Shown here piece after piece: positions 18,594-28,274 of a stretch of DNA of 64,000 nt; position 1 is the first letter of the stretch; the number at the start of each line of letters is the position of its first letter. A program made the position numbers and the translations under genes. The stretch spans positions 1-64,000 of the forward strand of contig NZ_BJYS01000006.1 in assembly GCF_007991635.1 (NCBI RefSeq), read 5' to 3'. The stretch comes from Adhaeribacter aerolatus (lineage in GTDB: Bacteria; Bacteroidota; Bacteroidia; Cytophagales; Hymenobacteraceae). The notes below the pieces were generated by a model. The model worked only from the letters and a program-made list of their open reading frames with translations, did no database searches and was not told the DNA's origin.

Positions 18594-20153
18594 ATGACTG
18601 TAACACAAAATACCAAACCCAGAACTTTTTTCGGCATTAACCCAAAAACCGGCCGAGCCTTAACGCAGGAGTTCACCGAATCTACTACCGAAGAAATAAA
18701 TAATGCGGTAGAGGCGGCTGAAGCAGCATTTGAAGCTTACCGCGCTAAAACACCGCAGGAAAGAGCCGCTTTTCTGGATAAGATTGGGGAAGAAATAATG
18801 AATATTGGCGATGCGCTGCTAAAAACCTGCGCCGAAGAAACCGGCTTGCCCGAAGCCCGCCTGACGGGGGAACGGGGACGTACCGTAAACCAGTTAAAAT
18901 TATTCGCCGAATTACTGCGGGAAGGGTCTTGGGTGCAGGCCATCATCGAAACCACGCAACCCGACCGCCAGCCACTGCCCAAACCCGATACCCGGAGCAT
19001 GCAAATTCCGTTGGGGCCGGTAGGTGTTTTTGGGGCGAGTAATTTTCCGCTGGCATTCTCGGTTGCCGGCGGCGATACTGCTTCGGCCCTGGCCGCCGGT
19101 TGTCCGGTAGTAGCCAAAGCCCACCCGGCGCACCCGGCCACTTCGCAATTGGTCGGCGAGGCCATTTTGCGGGCTGCGGCCGCTACAAATATGCCAACGG
19201 GTGTATTCTCACTCATCCACGGGCCATCGGTAGAGGTAGGCATGACGCTGGTACAGCACCCGCTGATAAAAGCTATTGGGTTTACCGGTTCTTTCCGGGG
19301 CGGCAAAGCCATTTATGATGCAGCGGTGCGCCGACCGGAGCCTATTCCGGTTTACGCCGAAATGGGCAGTACCAACCCGGTGTTTGTTTTACCCGGTGTC
19401 TTAAGAGAACGTCGGGAGGCGCTGGCCCAGGGTTTGGTTAATTCTATTACCATGGGTGTCGGACAATTTTGTACCAATCCGGGTTTGGTTATTTCGCTTT
19501 CTTCTGACGAGACAAACACCTTTGTAACAAAAGCCGGCGAAATATTAGCCGCCGTGCAACCCGGCACCATGCTTACGCCGGCCATTAAAAATGCTTTCGA
19601 CCAGGGAGTGCAAAAACTAAGCAGCGTCAACAATGTGCAGGTAATCGCCCGCGGCCCGGCCACTGAAGATAGTTGTGCCGGTGCGGCCCATCTGTTAAAA
19701 ACCGATGCTGCCACCTTTGTAGCCAATCCCGAGTTGGCCGAAGAAGTTTTTGGCCCGTCGTCGGTAATTATTACGGCCGATTCCAAAGCGCAACTCCTGG
19801 AAATAGCCCGTAATCTGCACGGTCATTTAACCGCTACCATCCACGGCACGCCCGAAGATTTACAGGAATATTCCGAATTAATTAGTGTACTGGAGCGCAA
19901 AGTGGGCCGCTTACTCCTGAATGGTTATCCTACGGGCGTAGAAGTCGGCCACGCCATGGTGCACGGCGGCCCCTACCCCGCTACCACCGATGCCCGCAGT
20001 ACTTCGGTGGGTACTACCGCCATTTACCGTTTTGCGCGGCCCATCTGCTACCAGGATTTTCCAGAACAATTGTTACCCCCGGCCCTGCAAAATGCCAATC
20101 CCTTAAACATCTGGCGAAAAGTCAACGGCGCTTTTACCCAGGAGTCGGTTTAG
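18594..20153 (+). CDS. 2-oxoglutarate semialdehyde dehydrogenase (KGSADH)
   Basis: A 519-residue NAD(P)-dependent aldehyde dehydrogenase. The general base lies in YAEMGSTNPVFV, the catalytic Cys293 in GVGQFCTNPG, and the nucleotide-binding segment FGASNFPLAFSVAGGDTASA in the middle. The length and these landmarks match the 2,5-dioxovalerate dehydrogenase branch, which oxidises 2,5-dioxopentanoate to 2-oxoglutarate. This is the last step of the Weimberg-type pathway whose two preceding enzymes are encoded just upstream, delivering carbon directly to the TCA cycle. Minor alternatives are hydroxyproline or glucarate catabolism, which share this last step. Confidence 0.9.
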   Translation: MTVTQNTKPRTFFGINPKTGRALTQEFTESTTEEINNAVEAAEAAFEAYRAKTPQERAAFLDKIGEEIMNIGDALLKTCAEETGLPEARLTGERGRTVNQLKLFAELLREGSWVQAIIETTQPDRQPLPKPDTRSMQIPLGPVGVFGASNFPLAFSVAGGDTASALAAGCPVVAKAHPAHPATSQLVGEAILRAAAATNMPTGVFSLIHGPSVEVGMTLVQHPLIKAIGFTGSFRGGKAIYDAAVRRPEPIPVYAEMGSTNPVFVLPGVLRERREALAQGLVNSITMGVGQFCTNPGLVISLSSDETNTFVTKAGEILAAVQPGTMLTPAIKNAFDQGVQKLSSVNNVQVIARGPATEDSCAGAAHLLKTDAATFVANPELAEEVFGPSSVIITADSKAQLLEIARNLHGHLTATIHGTPEDLQEYSELISVLERKVGRLLLNGYPTGVEVGHAMVHGGPYPATTDARSTSVGTTAIYRFARPICYQDFPEQLLPPALQNANPLNIWRKVNGAFTQESV

Positions 20154-20555
20154 ATAACCCTTGTTCCGCAAAGTTTATTTAAGCGGTATCATCTAATCAA
20201 TTTCTAATCAATTATTGTCCTTCTGAAAATCTAAGGGTTTCCAGAAGGACAATAATTGATTTTTCTATAATTTATTCGACCAGGTCTTTGTCTTGCGTAA
20301 CGCCTGTCACATAAATCCGAGGTTATTTAATAATATTACAACAATAATTTTAGCGGGCAGCCATAAACTGGTGAGTCCTATTATTTCTCCTTCGGGTGCG
20401 TGGCTCAAATAATTCAAGTCGAAAATTTAGCTGGCCTGAATTAAGACACGGCTGTTTTTCAAAAATCAATTTTTAATCCGATAAAGGCGCAAGCCGCTGT
20501 AAACAGCTTTTATTAATTCTGTAATTTGGCAGGATAAAAATCCGCATCAGATAAC
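20154..20555. other. Intergenic with terminator hairpin
   Basis: A 402-bp spacer between the aldehyde dehydrogenase and the M28 peptidase. The only structure seen is the hairpin at 20206-20261; the remainder presumably holds the peptidase promoter. Confidence 0.4.
20206..20265 (+). terminator. Terminator hairpin after the aldehyde dehydrogenase gene
   Basis: 20-bp perfect arms, AATCAATTATTGTCCTTCTG (20206-20225) and CAGAAGGACAATAATTGATT (20242-20261), are followed by T residues to 20265. The loop partly continues the stem (GAAA/TTTC with a bulge). This is the third hairpin in this gene set, one after each gene. Confidence 0.75.
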
Positions 20556-22109
20556 ATGATAAAAAAAATTAGATTTTTCTTCTTTCTCGCATTTATATTA
20601 AACGGAAGCCTCGCTTTTGCCCAAAGTAACCAACCGGTGGTTAACAACATTATAAAAGAGGCGCAGGAGAATTCACAATTAGAAAAATTAGCCCACGAGT
20701 TAATGGATGTGATTGGCCCCCGGTTAGTAGGCACACCCCAAATGAAAAGAGCCAATGATTGGGCCGTGGCTAAGTATACGGACTGGGGCATAGCGGCCCG
20801 TACCGAAAAATGGGGAGAGTGGCGCGGTTGGGAAAGAGGAACCTCGCATATTGATATGGTGTACCCCCGGACCAAGACCCTGGAAGGCATGCAATTAGCC
20901 TGGAGCCCAAACATGAAAAAAGCGGTAACAGCCGAAGTAATCATTATTCCGGAGGTAGCGGATTCTTTGGCTTTTCAGAAATGGATGCCGGCGGTAAAAG
21001 GAAAATTCGTTCTGGTTTCAATGCACCAGCCTACCGGCCGGCCAGATTACAACTGGCAGGAATTTGCCACCCCTGAATCGTTGGAGAAAATGAAGAAGCA
21101 ACGCACGGTGCAAACCGAAGCCTGGCAGAAACGCCTGCGTAAAACCGGCTACACGGCTCGTACCTTACCGGTTGCTCTGGAAAAAGCGGGTGCTGCTGGT
21201 GTTGTGCAATCAAACTGGTCTAATGGTTTTGGGGTAAATAAAATATTTGGTGCCTTCACCAAAAAAATACCAACGGTAGATATTTCTCTGGAAGATTATG
21301 GATTGCTTTACCGGCTAACAGAATCCGGACATAAACCAAAAATTAAGGTGCACACGGAGTCGAAAGAAAACGGAGTGGTACCTGCCTTTAACACTATTGC
21401 CGAAATTAAAGGCACCGAAAAACCAGAGGAATATGTTATTCTATCGGCGCATTTTGATTCGTGGGATGGTGGTACGGGGGCTACCGATAATGGTACCGGT
21501 ACCTTAACCATGATGGAAGCTATGCGCATTCTGAAAAAGGTATATCCCAATCCCAAGCGTACTATTTTAGTGGGGCATTGGGGCAGCGAAGAGCAGGGCT
21601 TAAACGGTTCACGGGCCTTTGTGGAAGACCATCCGGAAATGATACCCAATATTCAGGCGGTATTTAATCAGGATAACGGAACCGGGCGGGTGGTAAACAT
21701 TTCGGGACAAGGATTTTTAAATGCGTATGAATATGTAGGCCGCTGGTTAACCGAAGTACCCCAGCCCATCCGGTCTCAGATCCAAACCAGTTTCCCGGGC
21801 ACTCCCGGCACGGGTGGCTCAGATTTCGCTTCGTTTGTAGCGGCGGGCGTACCGGCCTTTTCCTTAAGTTCGTTAAGCTGGTCTTACGGCACTTATACCT
21901 GGCACACTAACCGCGATACCTACGATAAAATCGTGTTCGATGATGTCCGCAACAATGCAATCCTAACGGCTATCCTCGCCTACATGGCCAGCGAAGACCC
22001 GAATAAGACATCGCGGGAGAAAAGCGTTTTACCCATTAATGTCAGAACCGGCGAACCCGCTAAATGGCCCGTGCCCGCAAAACCTACCCGCAGGGGTGGC
22101 TTAAACTAA
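20556..22109 (+). CDS. M28-family peptidase (carboxypeptidase Q-like)
   Basis: The 517-residue secreted zinc peptidase has a signal peptide ending FAQ at about residue 22. The core shows SAHFDSWDGGTGATDNGTG (His and bridging Asp), GSEEQGLNGSRAF (catalytic Glu), AVFNQDNGTG (Asp) and YTWHTNRDTYDK (last His), as in the PGCP/carboxypeptidase Q branch that cleaves dipeptides. The C-terminal tail ends in a basic stretch (KPTRRGGLN). It is related to, but distinct from, the other two M28 enzymes in the window. Confidence 0.92.
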   Translation: MIKKIRFFFFLAFILNGSLAFAQSNQPVVNNIIKEAQENSQLEKLAHELMDVIGPRLVGTPQMKRANDWAVAKYTDWGIAARTEKWGEWRGWERGTSHIDMVYPRTKTLEGMQLAWSPNMKKAVTAEVIIIPEVADSLAFQKWMPAVKGKFVLVSMHQPTGRPDYNWQEFATPESLEKMKKQRTVQTEAWQKRLRKTGYTARTLPVALEKAGAAGVVQSNWSNGFGVNKIFGAFTKKIPTVDISLEDYGLLYRLTESGHKPKIKVHTESKENGVVPAFNTIAEIKGTEKPEEYVILSAHFDSWDGGTGATDNGTGTLTMMEAMRILKKVYPNPKRTILVGHWGSEEQGLNGSRAFVEDHPEMIPNIQAVFNQDNGTGRVVNISGQGFLNAYEYVGRWLTEVPQPIRSQIQTSFPGTPGTGGSDFASFVAAGVPAFSLSSLSWSYGTYTWHTNRDTYDKIVFDDVRNNAILTAILAYMASEDPNKTSREKSVLPINVRTGEPAKWPVPAKPTRRGGLN

Positions 22110-22654
22110 TACAGCGCAGCCTCAAAGGATTACAAGCATTCGTCTTCGAACCTTAATTATTAGACTTAATAGTACTTCATCAAAAATTAAATGAGGAGTG
22201 TACTAATGGATACAGCCATTGGTGCATCCCACTTTTAATAATTTAAAGATTGTTTTTCCATCAGTTTGTAGTTTATAAAATTCCAGTTAATGCTTCTTCG
22301 GTTTTTTCTACCTATTAATGGCAAGTACTTTAGCGTATTTAGCTTACAATCTCCCTAATACCAAATTTCTTCAACGCTCTTCCATAGCAGAACTACGGTT
22401 ATCCTGGTTGCACAAACCTCACAAGTATTTAGGACCTGTGAGGTTTTAACCTATGGCAGCTGGTTTATGCGATTTGGTATAAGCCGGCTCCCAGTGCATC
22501 CGTTGTTATTATCAGCCGTAAGTAAACTTCAAACATTTATCCGGATGCTAAACAAGTATTATTTTCTCTGACTTTTACCAGACATTCCGGCCAACTATTT
22601 GCCTGGTAAATGTGTTGTTGAAGAATACGGAGTTAAAGAATCCTGAAAGCATTT
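22110..22654. other. Intergenic with nested palindrome
   Basis: A 545-bp spacer without a supported gene. It contains the nested inverted repeat at 22358-22480, listed separately. Confidence 0.45.
22358..22480. repeat. Nested palindromic element, 123 bp
   Basis: Outer arms ATACCAAAT (22358-22366) and ATTTGGTAT (22472-22480), middle arms CCATAG (22382-22387) and CTATGG (22451-22456), and inner arms AAACCTCACAAGT (22414-22426) and ACCTGTGAGGTTT (22434-22446, one mismatch) fold into one long interrupted hairpin. The inner unit resembles AACCTGTGAGGT-type palindromes common between Bacteroidota genes. No target duplication is visible. Confidence 0.6.
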
Positions 22655-24016
22655 ATGATTTTAAATAATATAACCCGGGTAATCCGCCCAACCTTTTATT
22701 TCCTACTATTAACTTTATTCCTGGCCAGTTGCGGGGGCAAAGAAGCTGTTAAAACTATTTTTCAGAAACGAACCCCTTACGAGGCTTACGAGCATGGTTT
22801 GCGGGAAGCTAAATTAGACCGGACGGCTTTGGGACAAGCCTGGCTAACGGCCGGTCAGCGGGCGCTGCGCGATTCGGTGCAGGTTAGCTTGCCTTTTCAG
22901 GAGACAGCTTATTTCCGGGCTGACAAACCAACCGCCGGCAGTTACAGCTTTCTGGCCAAACACGGCGAATTGATTCATATTAAGGTAAATACCCGTACGC
23001 AGCAGGATATTAAATTATTTATTGATTTATTCGAACTAAGCCAGACATCGCCCTGCGAAACCAAACATGTAGCCGCCGCCGATACCACTTCTTTAAGCCT
23101 GGAATACCGGGTAGCCGACACCATGCCCCACCTGGTGCGCGTACAACCGGAATTGCTGCGCAGCGGCAGCTATACCATTACGATTGTAACCAGGCCCTCG
23201 CTCTCTTTCCCCGTAAAAGGTAAAAACAGCCGGGCTATTCAGAGTTACTGGGGAGCCGAACGAGATGCAGGCGCGCGAAAGCACGAAGGAGTGGATATTT
23301 TTGCCCCGCGGGGTACGCCAGTGCTGGCCGCCGCCCCGGGTTTTGTCAGCCGGGTAAGTACTACACCAATTGGCGGCAAAGTGGTGTGGCTATCGGATAT
23401 TAACAACCGGCAAAGTTTGTACTACGCCCACTTGGATTCTCAACTGGTACAGGCCGGGCAGCAGGTAAATATTGGCGATACCCTGGGTCTGGTAGGTAAT
23501 ACTGGTAATGCCAGAGGCACCGTACCACACTTGCATTTTGGGGTCTACGCTTTCGGCCAGGGAGCGGTAGATCCATTTCCGTTTATTAACGATATTCGTC
23601 AGCAACCTACGCCGGTACAGGTGCCCGAGGAACAATTGGGCAAGTGGGGGCGTACAGCTAAAAATAATAGTACCCTCCGGTTAACGCCCTCGGCTAAAGC
23701 AACTGCGGTAACCACGCTGCCGAAAAATACCGCTCTGCAAATAACGGGTGGCGCGGGTAATTGGTACCGGGTACAATTGCCGAGCGGCTTAACCGGCTAC
23801 CTGCCCCAGAGTAGCCTCGAAAGCATTACCAAACCGCTGCGCACCGAAAAGCTAAAAACCGATGTGGAACTGGTTGAGTTGCCCGATACCCTGGCCCCGG
23901 CCATTGCTTTGGCAAAAAAAGATTCAACGCTGGCCATCGTAGCCGTTTACGATACTTTCCGGTTGGTTCAGTTAGCCGATGGCAGCTATGGTTGGTTATT
24001 ACAAGATCAATCGTAA
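22655..24016 (+). CDS. M23 peptidase lipoprotein with SH3 domain
   Basis: The 453-residue lipoprotein (lipobox LFLASC near residue 26) carries an M23/LytM zinc endopeptidase domain at about residues 195-310: RKHEGVDIFAPRGTPVLAAA gives the first His and Asp, LYYAHLDSQ and PHLHFGVYAF the rest of the site. A bacterial SH3 domain follows (about 330-390: LRLTPSAKATAVTTLPKNTA) with a second, shorter SH3-like repeat at the end. It should cut peptidoglycan cross-links or interpeptide bonds from the periplasmic face. The N-terminal 190 residues are a beta-rich domain without an assigned role. Confidence 0.88.
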   Translation: MILNNITRVIRPTFYFLLLTLFLASCGGKEAVKTIFQKRTPYEAYEHGLREAKLDRTALGQAWLTAGQRALRDSVQVSLPFQETAYFRADKPTAGSYSFLAKHGELIHIKVNTRTQQDIKLFIDLFELSQTSPCETKHVAAADTTSLSLEYRVADTMPHLVRVQPELLRSGSYTITIVTRPSLSFPVKGKNSRAIQSYWGAERDAGARKHEGVDIFAPRGTPVLAAAPGFVSRVSTTPIGGKVVWLSDINNRQSLYYAHLDSQLVQAGQQVNIGDTLGLVGNTGNARGTVPHLHFGVYAFGQGAVDPFPFINDIRQQPTPVQVPEEQLGKWGRTAKNNSTLRLTPSAKATAVTTLPKNTALQITGGAGNWYRVQLPSGLTGYLPQSSLESITKPLRTEKLKTDVELVELPDTLAPAIALAKKDSTLAIVAVYDTFRLVQLADGSYGWLLQDQS

Positions 24017-24166
24017 TTTAATTTGCCCCATCCGCTTTAAGAAAAGAAACTCCTGCTTAAATAACTCAGAAGCGACTAAACAAGTCAGAAGAATCTTTCC
24101 CAATGATAGGTTTAAATGGCGTTAGTTTTGATTTTACCGATTGCCTAGGGTTCATCCAACAAAGTA

Positions 24167-25777
24167 TTATTCGATGGGCTTGTTCTCGAAAATATCAATG
24201 ACCTCGGGTCGGCTGGCTGGCTGTAATGGATTGTAAAAATAAATATCCTGCTGCCGGTAAAGCTCCAGATGTTTGGTCAGGCGCGTTTTAAAAGTTCCGA
24301 AATTCCGGCTGCCCGGTGGAGTCCAGGCGGCTTCGGCCAGAGCGCTGATTCTGGGGAAGAGCATAAACTCCAGCCGTTTTTTCGATGAAATTGTTTCGGT
24401 CCAGAGCGCGGCCTGAATACCTGCTACTAAGTTTTTGTTCTTTTCAGTTATAATACCCGGAAAAGCAGCCGTAGAAAAGTTATAAAGTTTTTCCAGTGAG
24501 CTGTAATCGCCTTTCCACCTGCGGCCTGAAAAATGCGAACTGTCCTGCACAAAATCCAAGTAAAACGGAATTCGCGGGCAAAGCACCGTCTGGTATCCTT
24601 TTTCCAAAGCTAGTTTCAGTTGCTGGGGCTGGTCGTGGCGCCACCAGAAAATAATGGTATTTTTTACCGGTAAAGCCGCACTTACCACTTCGTCCCAGGC
24701 CAATATTTTACTATTGAGTTTGCTTAGCGAATCGGTCATCCGCTGAATAAAATAAAATTCTACCGCTTTTAAATCAGGTAATTTCTGTGCCTGCATCAGT
24801 TGTTGCACCGCTTGGTTCGTTTGCCATTGCTTGTTCCCAAAGTGCACCTCGTCGCCACCCAGGTGAATCTTTTTAGCTGGAAAAAGCACATCCACTTCTT
24901 TCAGGATGCGAGTAAGGTAACCATAGGTTTCTTCTTTGCCAGGGTTAAAAGTAAATTCCGGGTACCTTTCGGAACCTCCGCCACTAAATTCGGGGTAAGC
25001 CCGGTTCGCTGCTGCGGCATGGCCCGGCATGTCAATTTCCGGAATCACTTCGATAAACCTTTCTGCCGCGTAACTAACTATTTCTTTAATATCTTCCTGG
25101 GTATAATATTGCGCCGGCACATCGGGGTTACCATGATTGCCCACGCCGCCTACCAGGGCCAAACGCGGATAGCTCTTAATTTCTAGGCGCCAGCCGGGCG
25201 TATCGGTCAAATGCCAGTGAAACCGGTTGAGCTTGTAAAAGGCCATCCAGTCTAATATTTCTTTCACCGTTTCTTTCCCGAAAAAGAAACGCGACTCGTC
25301 CAGCATCACTCCGCGCCATGCTAATGCTGGGGCATCGGTAATTTCCCAACCGCTCAGGGTAATATTTTTTGCCTGTACCGGCGCCTGCCGGATAAGCTGT
25401 AGCAGCGAATTAACACCGTTGAAAACCCCGTGCGGTGCAGCGGCGCTAATTTGCGTGCCACTGGCATTTATCGCCAGGTAGTAAGCTTCGGGCCTGGCAT
25501 TCTTAGCCTTCTTAAGTTCTAACGAAATAGTATTTTTAGCCTGCCGGGTAAGAATGGGAATTGTCATACCAGTATGTTTCAGAATTTCTCTCTGCAAAAA
25601 ATTCGCGATGGGATACAACTCCGGCTGGCCGACAAACAGATTGGTTTGGGCGTCAATGGTAAAACTTCCAGGAGTATTTTTATACGCGGCTGGCAGGGGA
25701 ATAATAGGGCAATTAGCCTGCGCCCACGCAACTTGTTGCATGGAAAACAGGATCAGGAGGAGTAATAATTTCTTCAT
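24167..25777 (-). CDS. Beta-N-acetylhexosaminidase, GH20
   Basis: The 536-residue secreted enzyme removes terminal GlcNAc or GalNAc from glycans by substrate-assisted catalysis. A GH20b-type N-domain (residues about 20-135) precedes the GH20 barrel, where WRGVMLDESRFFFGKETVKE, FHWHLTDTPGWRLEIKSYP and the catalytic Asp-Glu pair in IHLGGDEVHFGNKQW are visible. The start at 25777 (MKKLLLLLILFSMQQVAWAQ) gives a proper signal peptide; a longer in-frame extension to 25885 has none. It lies on the opposite strand from the SusC/D genes but close to them, and with the sulfatase it suggests sulfated amino-sugar glycans as target. Confidence 0.92.
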   Translation of the reverse strand: MKKLLLLLILFSMQQVAWAQANCPIIPLPAAYKNTPGSFTIDAQTNLFVGQPELYPIANFLQREILKHTGMTIPILTRQAKNTISLELKKAKNARPEAYYLAINASGTQISAAAPHGVFNGVNSLLQLIRQAPVQAKNITLSGWEITDAPALAWRGVMLDESRFFFGKETVKEILDWMAFYKLNRFHWHLTDTPGWRLEIKSYPRLALVGGVGNHGNPDVPAQYYTQEDIKEIVSYAAERFIEVIPEIDMPGHAAAANRAYPEFSGGGSERYPEFTFNPGKEETYGYLTRILKEVDVLFPAKKIHLGGDEVHFGNKQWQTNQAVQQLMQAQKLPDLKAVEFYFIQRMTDSLSKLNSKILAWDEVVSAALPVKNTIIFWWRHDQPQQLKLALEKGYQTVLCPRIPFYLDFVQDSSHFSGRRWKGDYSSLEKLYNFSTAAFPGIITEKNKNLVAGIQAALWTETISSKKRLEFMLFPRISALAEAAWTPPGSRNFGTFKTRLTKHLELYRQQDIYFYNPLQPASRPEVIDIFENKPIE

Positions 25778-26197
25778 TATGCCGGGGATAATAAGGTTAT
25801 AAGTGGCTGTATTTGCCATTATTAACACGGACCTTGTTTTGGTGCCGCGCCCAATAATAGCAAAAAAATCAGCGTGTTCGTACACACAAGTATATAGATT
25901 TTTATTATTTAAAAGGAACCGAGCGGCTTTTTTTATTTACCAAAGCCCCATATCTCCCGAAGTTCTATTTGCGGGTGCTGAAACTTGCCGGATATTGGCT
26001 GATTAAAGGCCACCACTTGTCGGCAGCAAGCTACAACAGATGGCCGCTTGGCAACAAGACGCAAACGTAATATTTTAGCGATGCAGACAGGTAGCAGGTA
26101 GAAGAACTCCGGAAAATAGAAACTTCAGCAGGCCAATTTTCTGCTGGCAGAATTGGCTAGTCAGATTAAATTAAATCCGGAATCAGGCAGTAATATT
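25778..26197. other. Intergenic between sigma factor and GH20
   Basis: A 420-bp spacer on the upstream side of the hexosaminidase. No gene or repeat is recognised. The hexosaminidase promoter, possibly the sigma-factor target, should be here. Confidence 0.4.
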
Positions 26198-26785
26198 TTA
26201 AGCACCCAAATAGATCAACAGGCAATACCATTCGATGTGATACTGCTTAAATTTTTTGCGGAAAACGCGCAAGGCCTTATTCAGATGATTTTCGATGTTG
26301 GACGTGCTGGTTTGCAGGAGTTCGGCTATTTCGGAGTTGCTGCGCCCTTCAAAGCGGCTGAGCGTAAACACCTGCTTGCGTACAGGCGGCAATGAATCGT
26401 AAATAACATCTATTAATTGCTGTAGTTCGTTAAACTGCACCTGGTTGGCGGTGAGCTCGGCAAAGCTGGCAGTGTTTTCTTTCAGGTACCGGATGTAGGC
26501 AAACTCATAAGCCCGCCGCCGCGCTTTATCAAAGACCAGGTTCCGGGCAATCGAAAAAAGATAATTATCCAGGTTTTGGGTAGGATCTAAAAAATGCTTC
26601 TTTTCCCAAAACTTTACAAAAACTTCCTGCACCAACTCTTCGGCCTCTTCCCGGTTCGGTAACAATTTAAAAATAAAGGCAAATAACTTTTCTTGATGCG
26701 AGTAAAACAGCTTTTCAAAAGCCGCTTTATCGCCTTCACGCAAAGCGTTAAGCTCTTTAACCGATAACGGGCAGTTGTTGGACAT
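26198..26785 (-). CDS. ECF RNA polymerase sigma factor (FecI-like, Bacteroidota type)
   Basis: A 195-residue ECF sigma factor. Region 2 (EKLFYSHQEKLFAFIFKLLP, EELVQEVFVKFWE, NYLFSIARNLVFDKAR) and region 4 (DSLPPVRKQVFTLSRFEGRS with HTH NSEIAELLQTSTSNIENHLN) are clear. It is expected to be held by the FecR protein encoded divergently 250 bp away and released when the SusC transporter senses its glycan. It then would activate genes such as those of the SusC/D pair. In the usual layout sigma and FecR share an operon; here they diverge. Confidence 0.92.
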   Translation of the reverse strand: MSNNCPLSVKELNALREGDKAAFEKLFYSHQEKLFAFIFKLLPNREEAEELVQEVFVKFWEKKHFLDPTQNLDNYLFSIARNLVFDKARRRAYEFAYIRYLKENTASFAELTANQVQFNELQQLIDVIYDSLPPVRKQVFTLSRFEGRSNSEIAELLQTSTSNIENHLNKALRVFRKKFKQYHIEWYCLLIYLGA

Positions 26786-26847
26786 TAATTAACCAATTAT
26801 CTGATTTGAAAATATTGTAACGGAAGAAGAGAAGCTGGTAAAATTCG

Positions 26848-26888
26848 TCGTCCTGATGCGGTCATAAACCGTGGCTCAGCCAGGACGA
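26848..26888. other. Possible small branched structure in sigma/FecR spacer
   Basis: Outer arms TCGTCCT (26848-26854) and AGGACGA (26882-26888) enclose two mini-hairpins, CGGT-CATAA-ACCG (26859-26871) and GGC-TCA-GCC (26873-26881). The inner stems are short, so this is weak support for a structured element. Confidence 0.25.
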
Positions 26889-26950
26889 TAAGGCAAAAAT
26901 CTGCCGGAACGACGGTTAATTTAGAATTTATATTTTACAATACAAACGGC

Positions 26951-26974
26951 AAAAATTATTTAAAAATAATTTTT
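26951..26974. repeat. AT-rich palindrome upstream of fecR
   Basis: AAAAATTATT and AATAATTTTT form a perfect 10-bp dyad around TAAA, 62 bp before the FecR start in the divergent promoter region. It could be a regulator site or merely AT-rich promoter DNA. Confidence 0.35.
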
Positions 26975-27035
26975 GACACGAGGTGGTGCTGGGGCCGGCT
27001 TGTTAGTAACTGTTATATAACCCGCCCAATCTTAC

Positions 27036-28070
27036 ATGGACAGCCAGCTTATACAGAAATATTTTGAAGGAAAATGTACCCCGGAAGAGGTAAAGCAGGT
27101 TTTAGCCTGGTTCAGGCGCGGCGAGACCGACGCAACGGTAAAGCAAGATATTGAAAACTTCTGGAAGCAGGCAGCTACCGCTGGCGTTAACCCGGTTCCG
27201 CGTTCGAGCCCTGCGCAACTACTGGCCAAAATAAATGCCACCATTGGCCACCAGGAAAATAAGGCCAGTACCCAGGCTGGTCAGGAGAGAAAAATAATTC
27301 CCCTCCGATTACGATTAAAGCAAAAAGGATGGCACGTAGCGGCTGCGGTACTGCTGCCGCTGTTGCTGGTGGGCCTGTACCTCTTCTTTTTCAGGGCCGA
27401 ACCAACCCGTATAGTAGTTGTGCAGACCGGTGCCGGACAACAGCGGGAAATAAAACTACCAGATGGCTCGCGGGTAACGCTTAATGCCCAAAGCAAGCTC
27501 ACTTACCATGTTCCTTTCGGCCGGCAGCGTCGCGAACTGGACTTAACCGGCGAAGCCTTTTTTGAGGTGGCCCGGGATACAGCTCATCCGTTTATAGTCC
27601 GGACCGGTAAAATTGCCACCCAGGCGCTGGGAACTTCCTTTAATATTAACTACCGCTCCAACGATCCGGTTATCCGGGTGGCCCTGGTAACCGGCAAAGT
27701 AAGCGTAACCGAGCAGATTAATGGTGCTGCGGAGCAAACGGCTATTCTGGTCCCGGGCCGGCAACTTTCCTATCATAAACAGAACCGGCAGGTTCAGCAA
27801 CAGGCGTTTCATGCCAAAGAAGCTTTGGGTTGGCGCAACGGCTTGTTGTATTTCCGGAATGCTGATTTACAACAGATAATAACCCGGCTCGAAAACTGGT
27901 ATGGCGTGGAGATTCAGTTAAGCGGGCAATTACCGGCTGGTGCAACTACCTGGCAATATTCAGGCGAATACGACCAAGCCAGCCTCGATAAAGTGCTGAC
28001 AGGTATTGGCTTCGTGAAAGACTTTACTTACGAACGGAACGGGAATAAAGTAATACTAAGATTTAATTAA
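27036..28070 (+). CDS. FecR-family anti-sigma factor
   Basis: The 344-residue single-pass inner-membrane protein has a cytoplasmic N-domain that binds sigma (LIQKYFEGKCTPEEVKQVLAWF), a transmembrane helix at about residues 96-113 (AAAVLLPLLLVGLYLFFF), a periplasmic FecR domain (VVQTGAGQQREIKLPDGSRVTLNAQSKL, DLTGEAFFEV, GTSFNINY) and a C-terminal DUF4974 region (LYFRNADLQQIITRLENWYG) that contacts the TonB-dependent receptor. It relays the signal from the STN-bearing SusC protein encoded 204 bp downstream to the divergently encoded sigma factor. Confidence 0.92.
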   Translation: MDSQLIQKYFEGKCTPEEVKQVLAWFRRGETDATVKQDIENFWKQAATAGVNPVPRSSPAQLLAKINATIGHQENKASTQAGQERKIIPLRLRLKQKGWHVAAAVLLPLLLVGLYLFFFRAEPTRIVVVQTGAGQQREIKLPDGSRVTLNAQSKLTYHVPFGRQRRELDLTGEAFFEVARDTAHPFIVRTGKIATQALGTSFNINYRSNDPVIRVALVTGKVSVTEQINGAAEQTAILVPGRQLSYHKQNRQVQQQAFHAKEALGWRNGLLYFRNADLQQIITRLENWYGVEIQLSGQLPAGATTWQYSGEYDQASLDKVLTGIGFVKDFTYERNGNKVILRFN

Positions 28071-28274
28071 ATAAAATCCGGCCCGCAGGGGCTAGGAACC
28101 TAAAGTAAAACTAAAAAGATAAACAGATGACCGAGCCATAAAAATAAAGCGGTTAAACTTCCGGAACAGAAGCCTAACCGCCCCAGCCGGCTAAAGAAAT
28201 ATCTGTTGGCGAACGGAATCTTTAACCGGCACCGTGTTTTAAACTTCATTTAAAAAATTAAAACAGACCAATAT

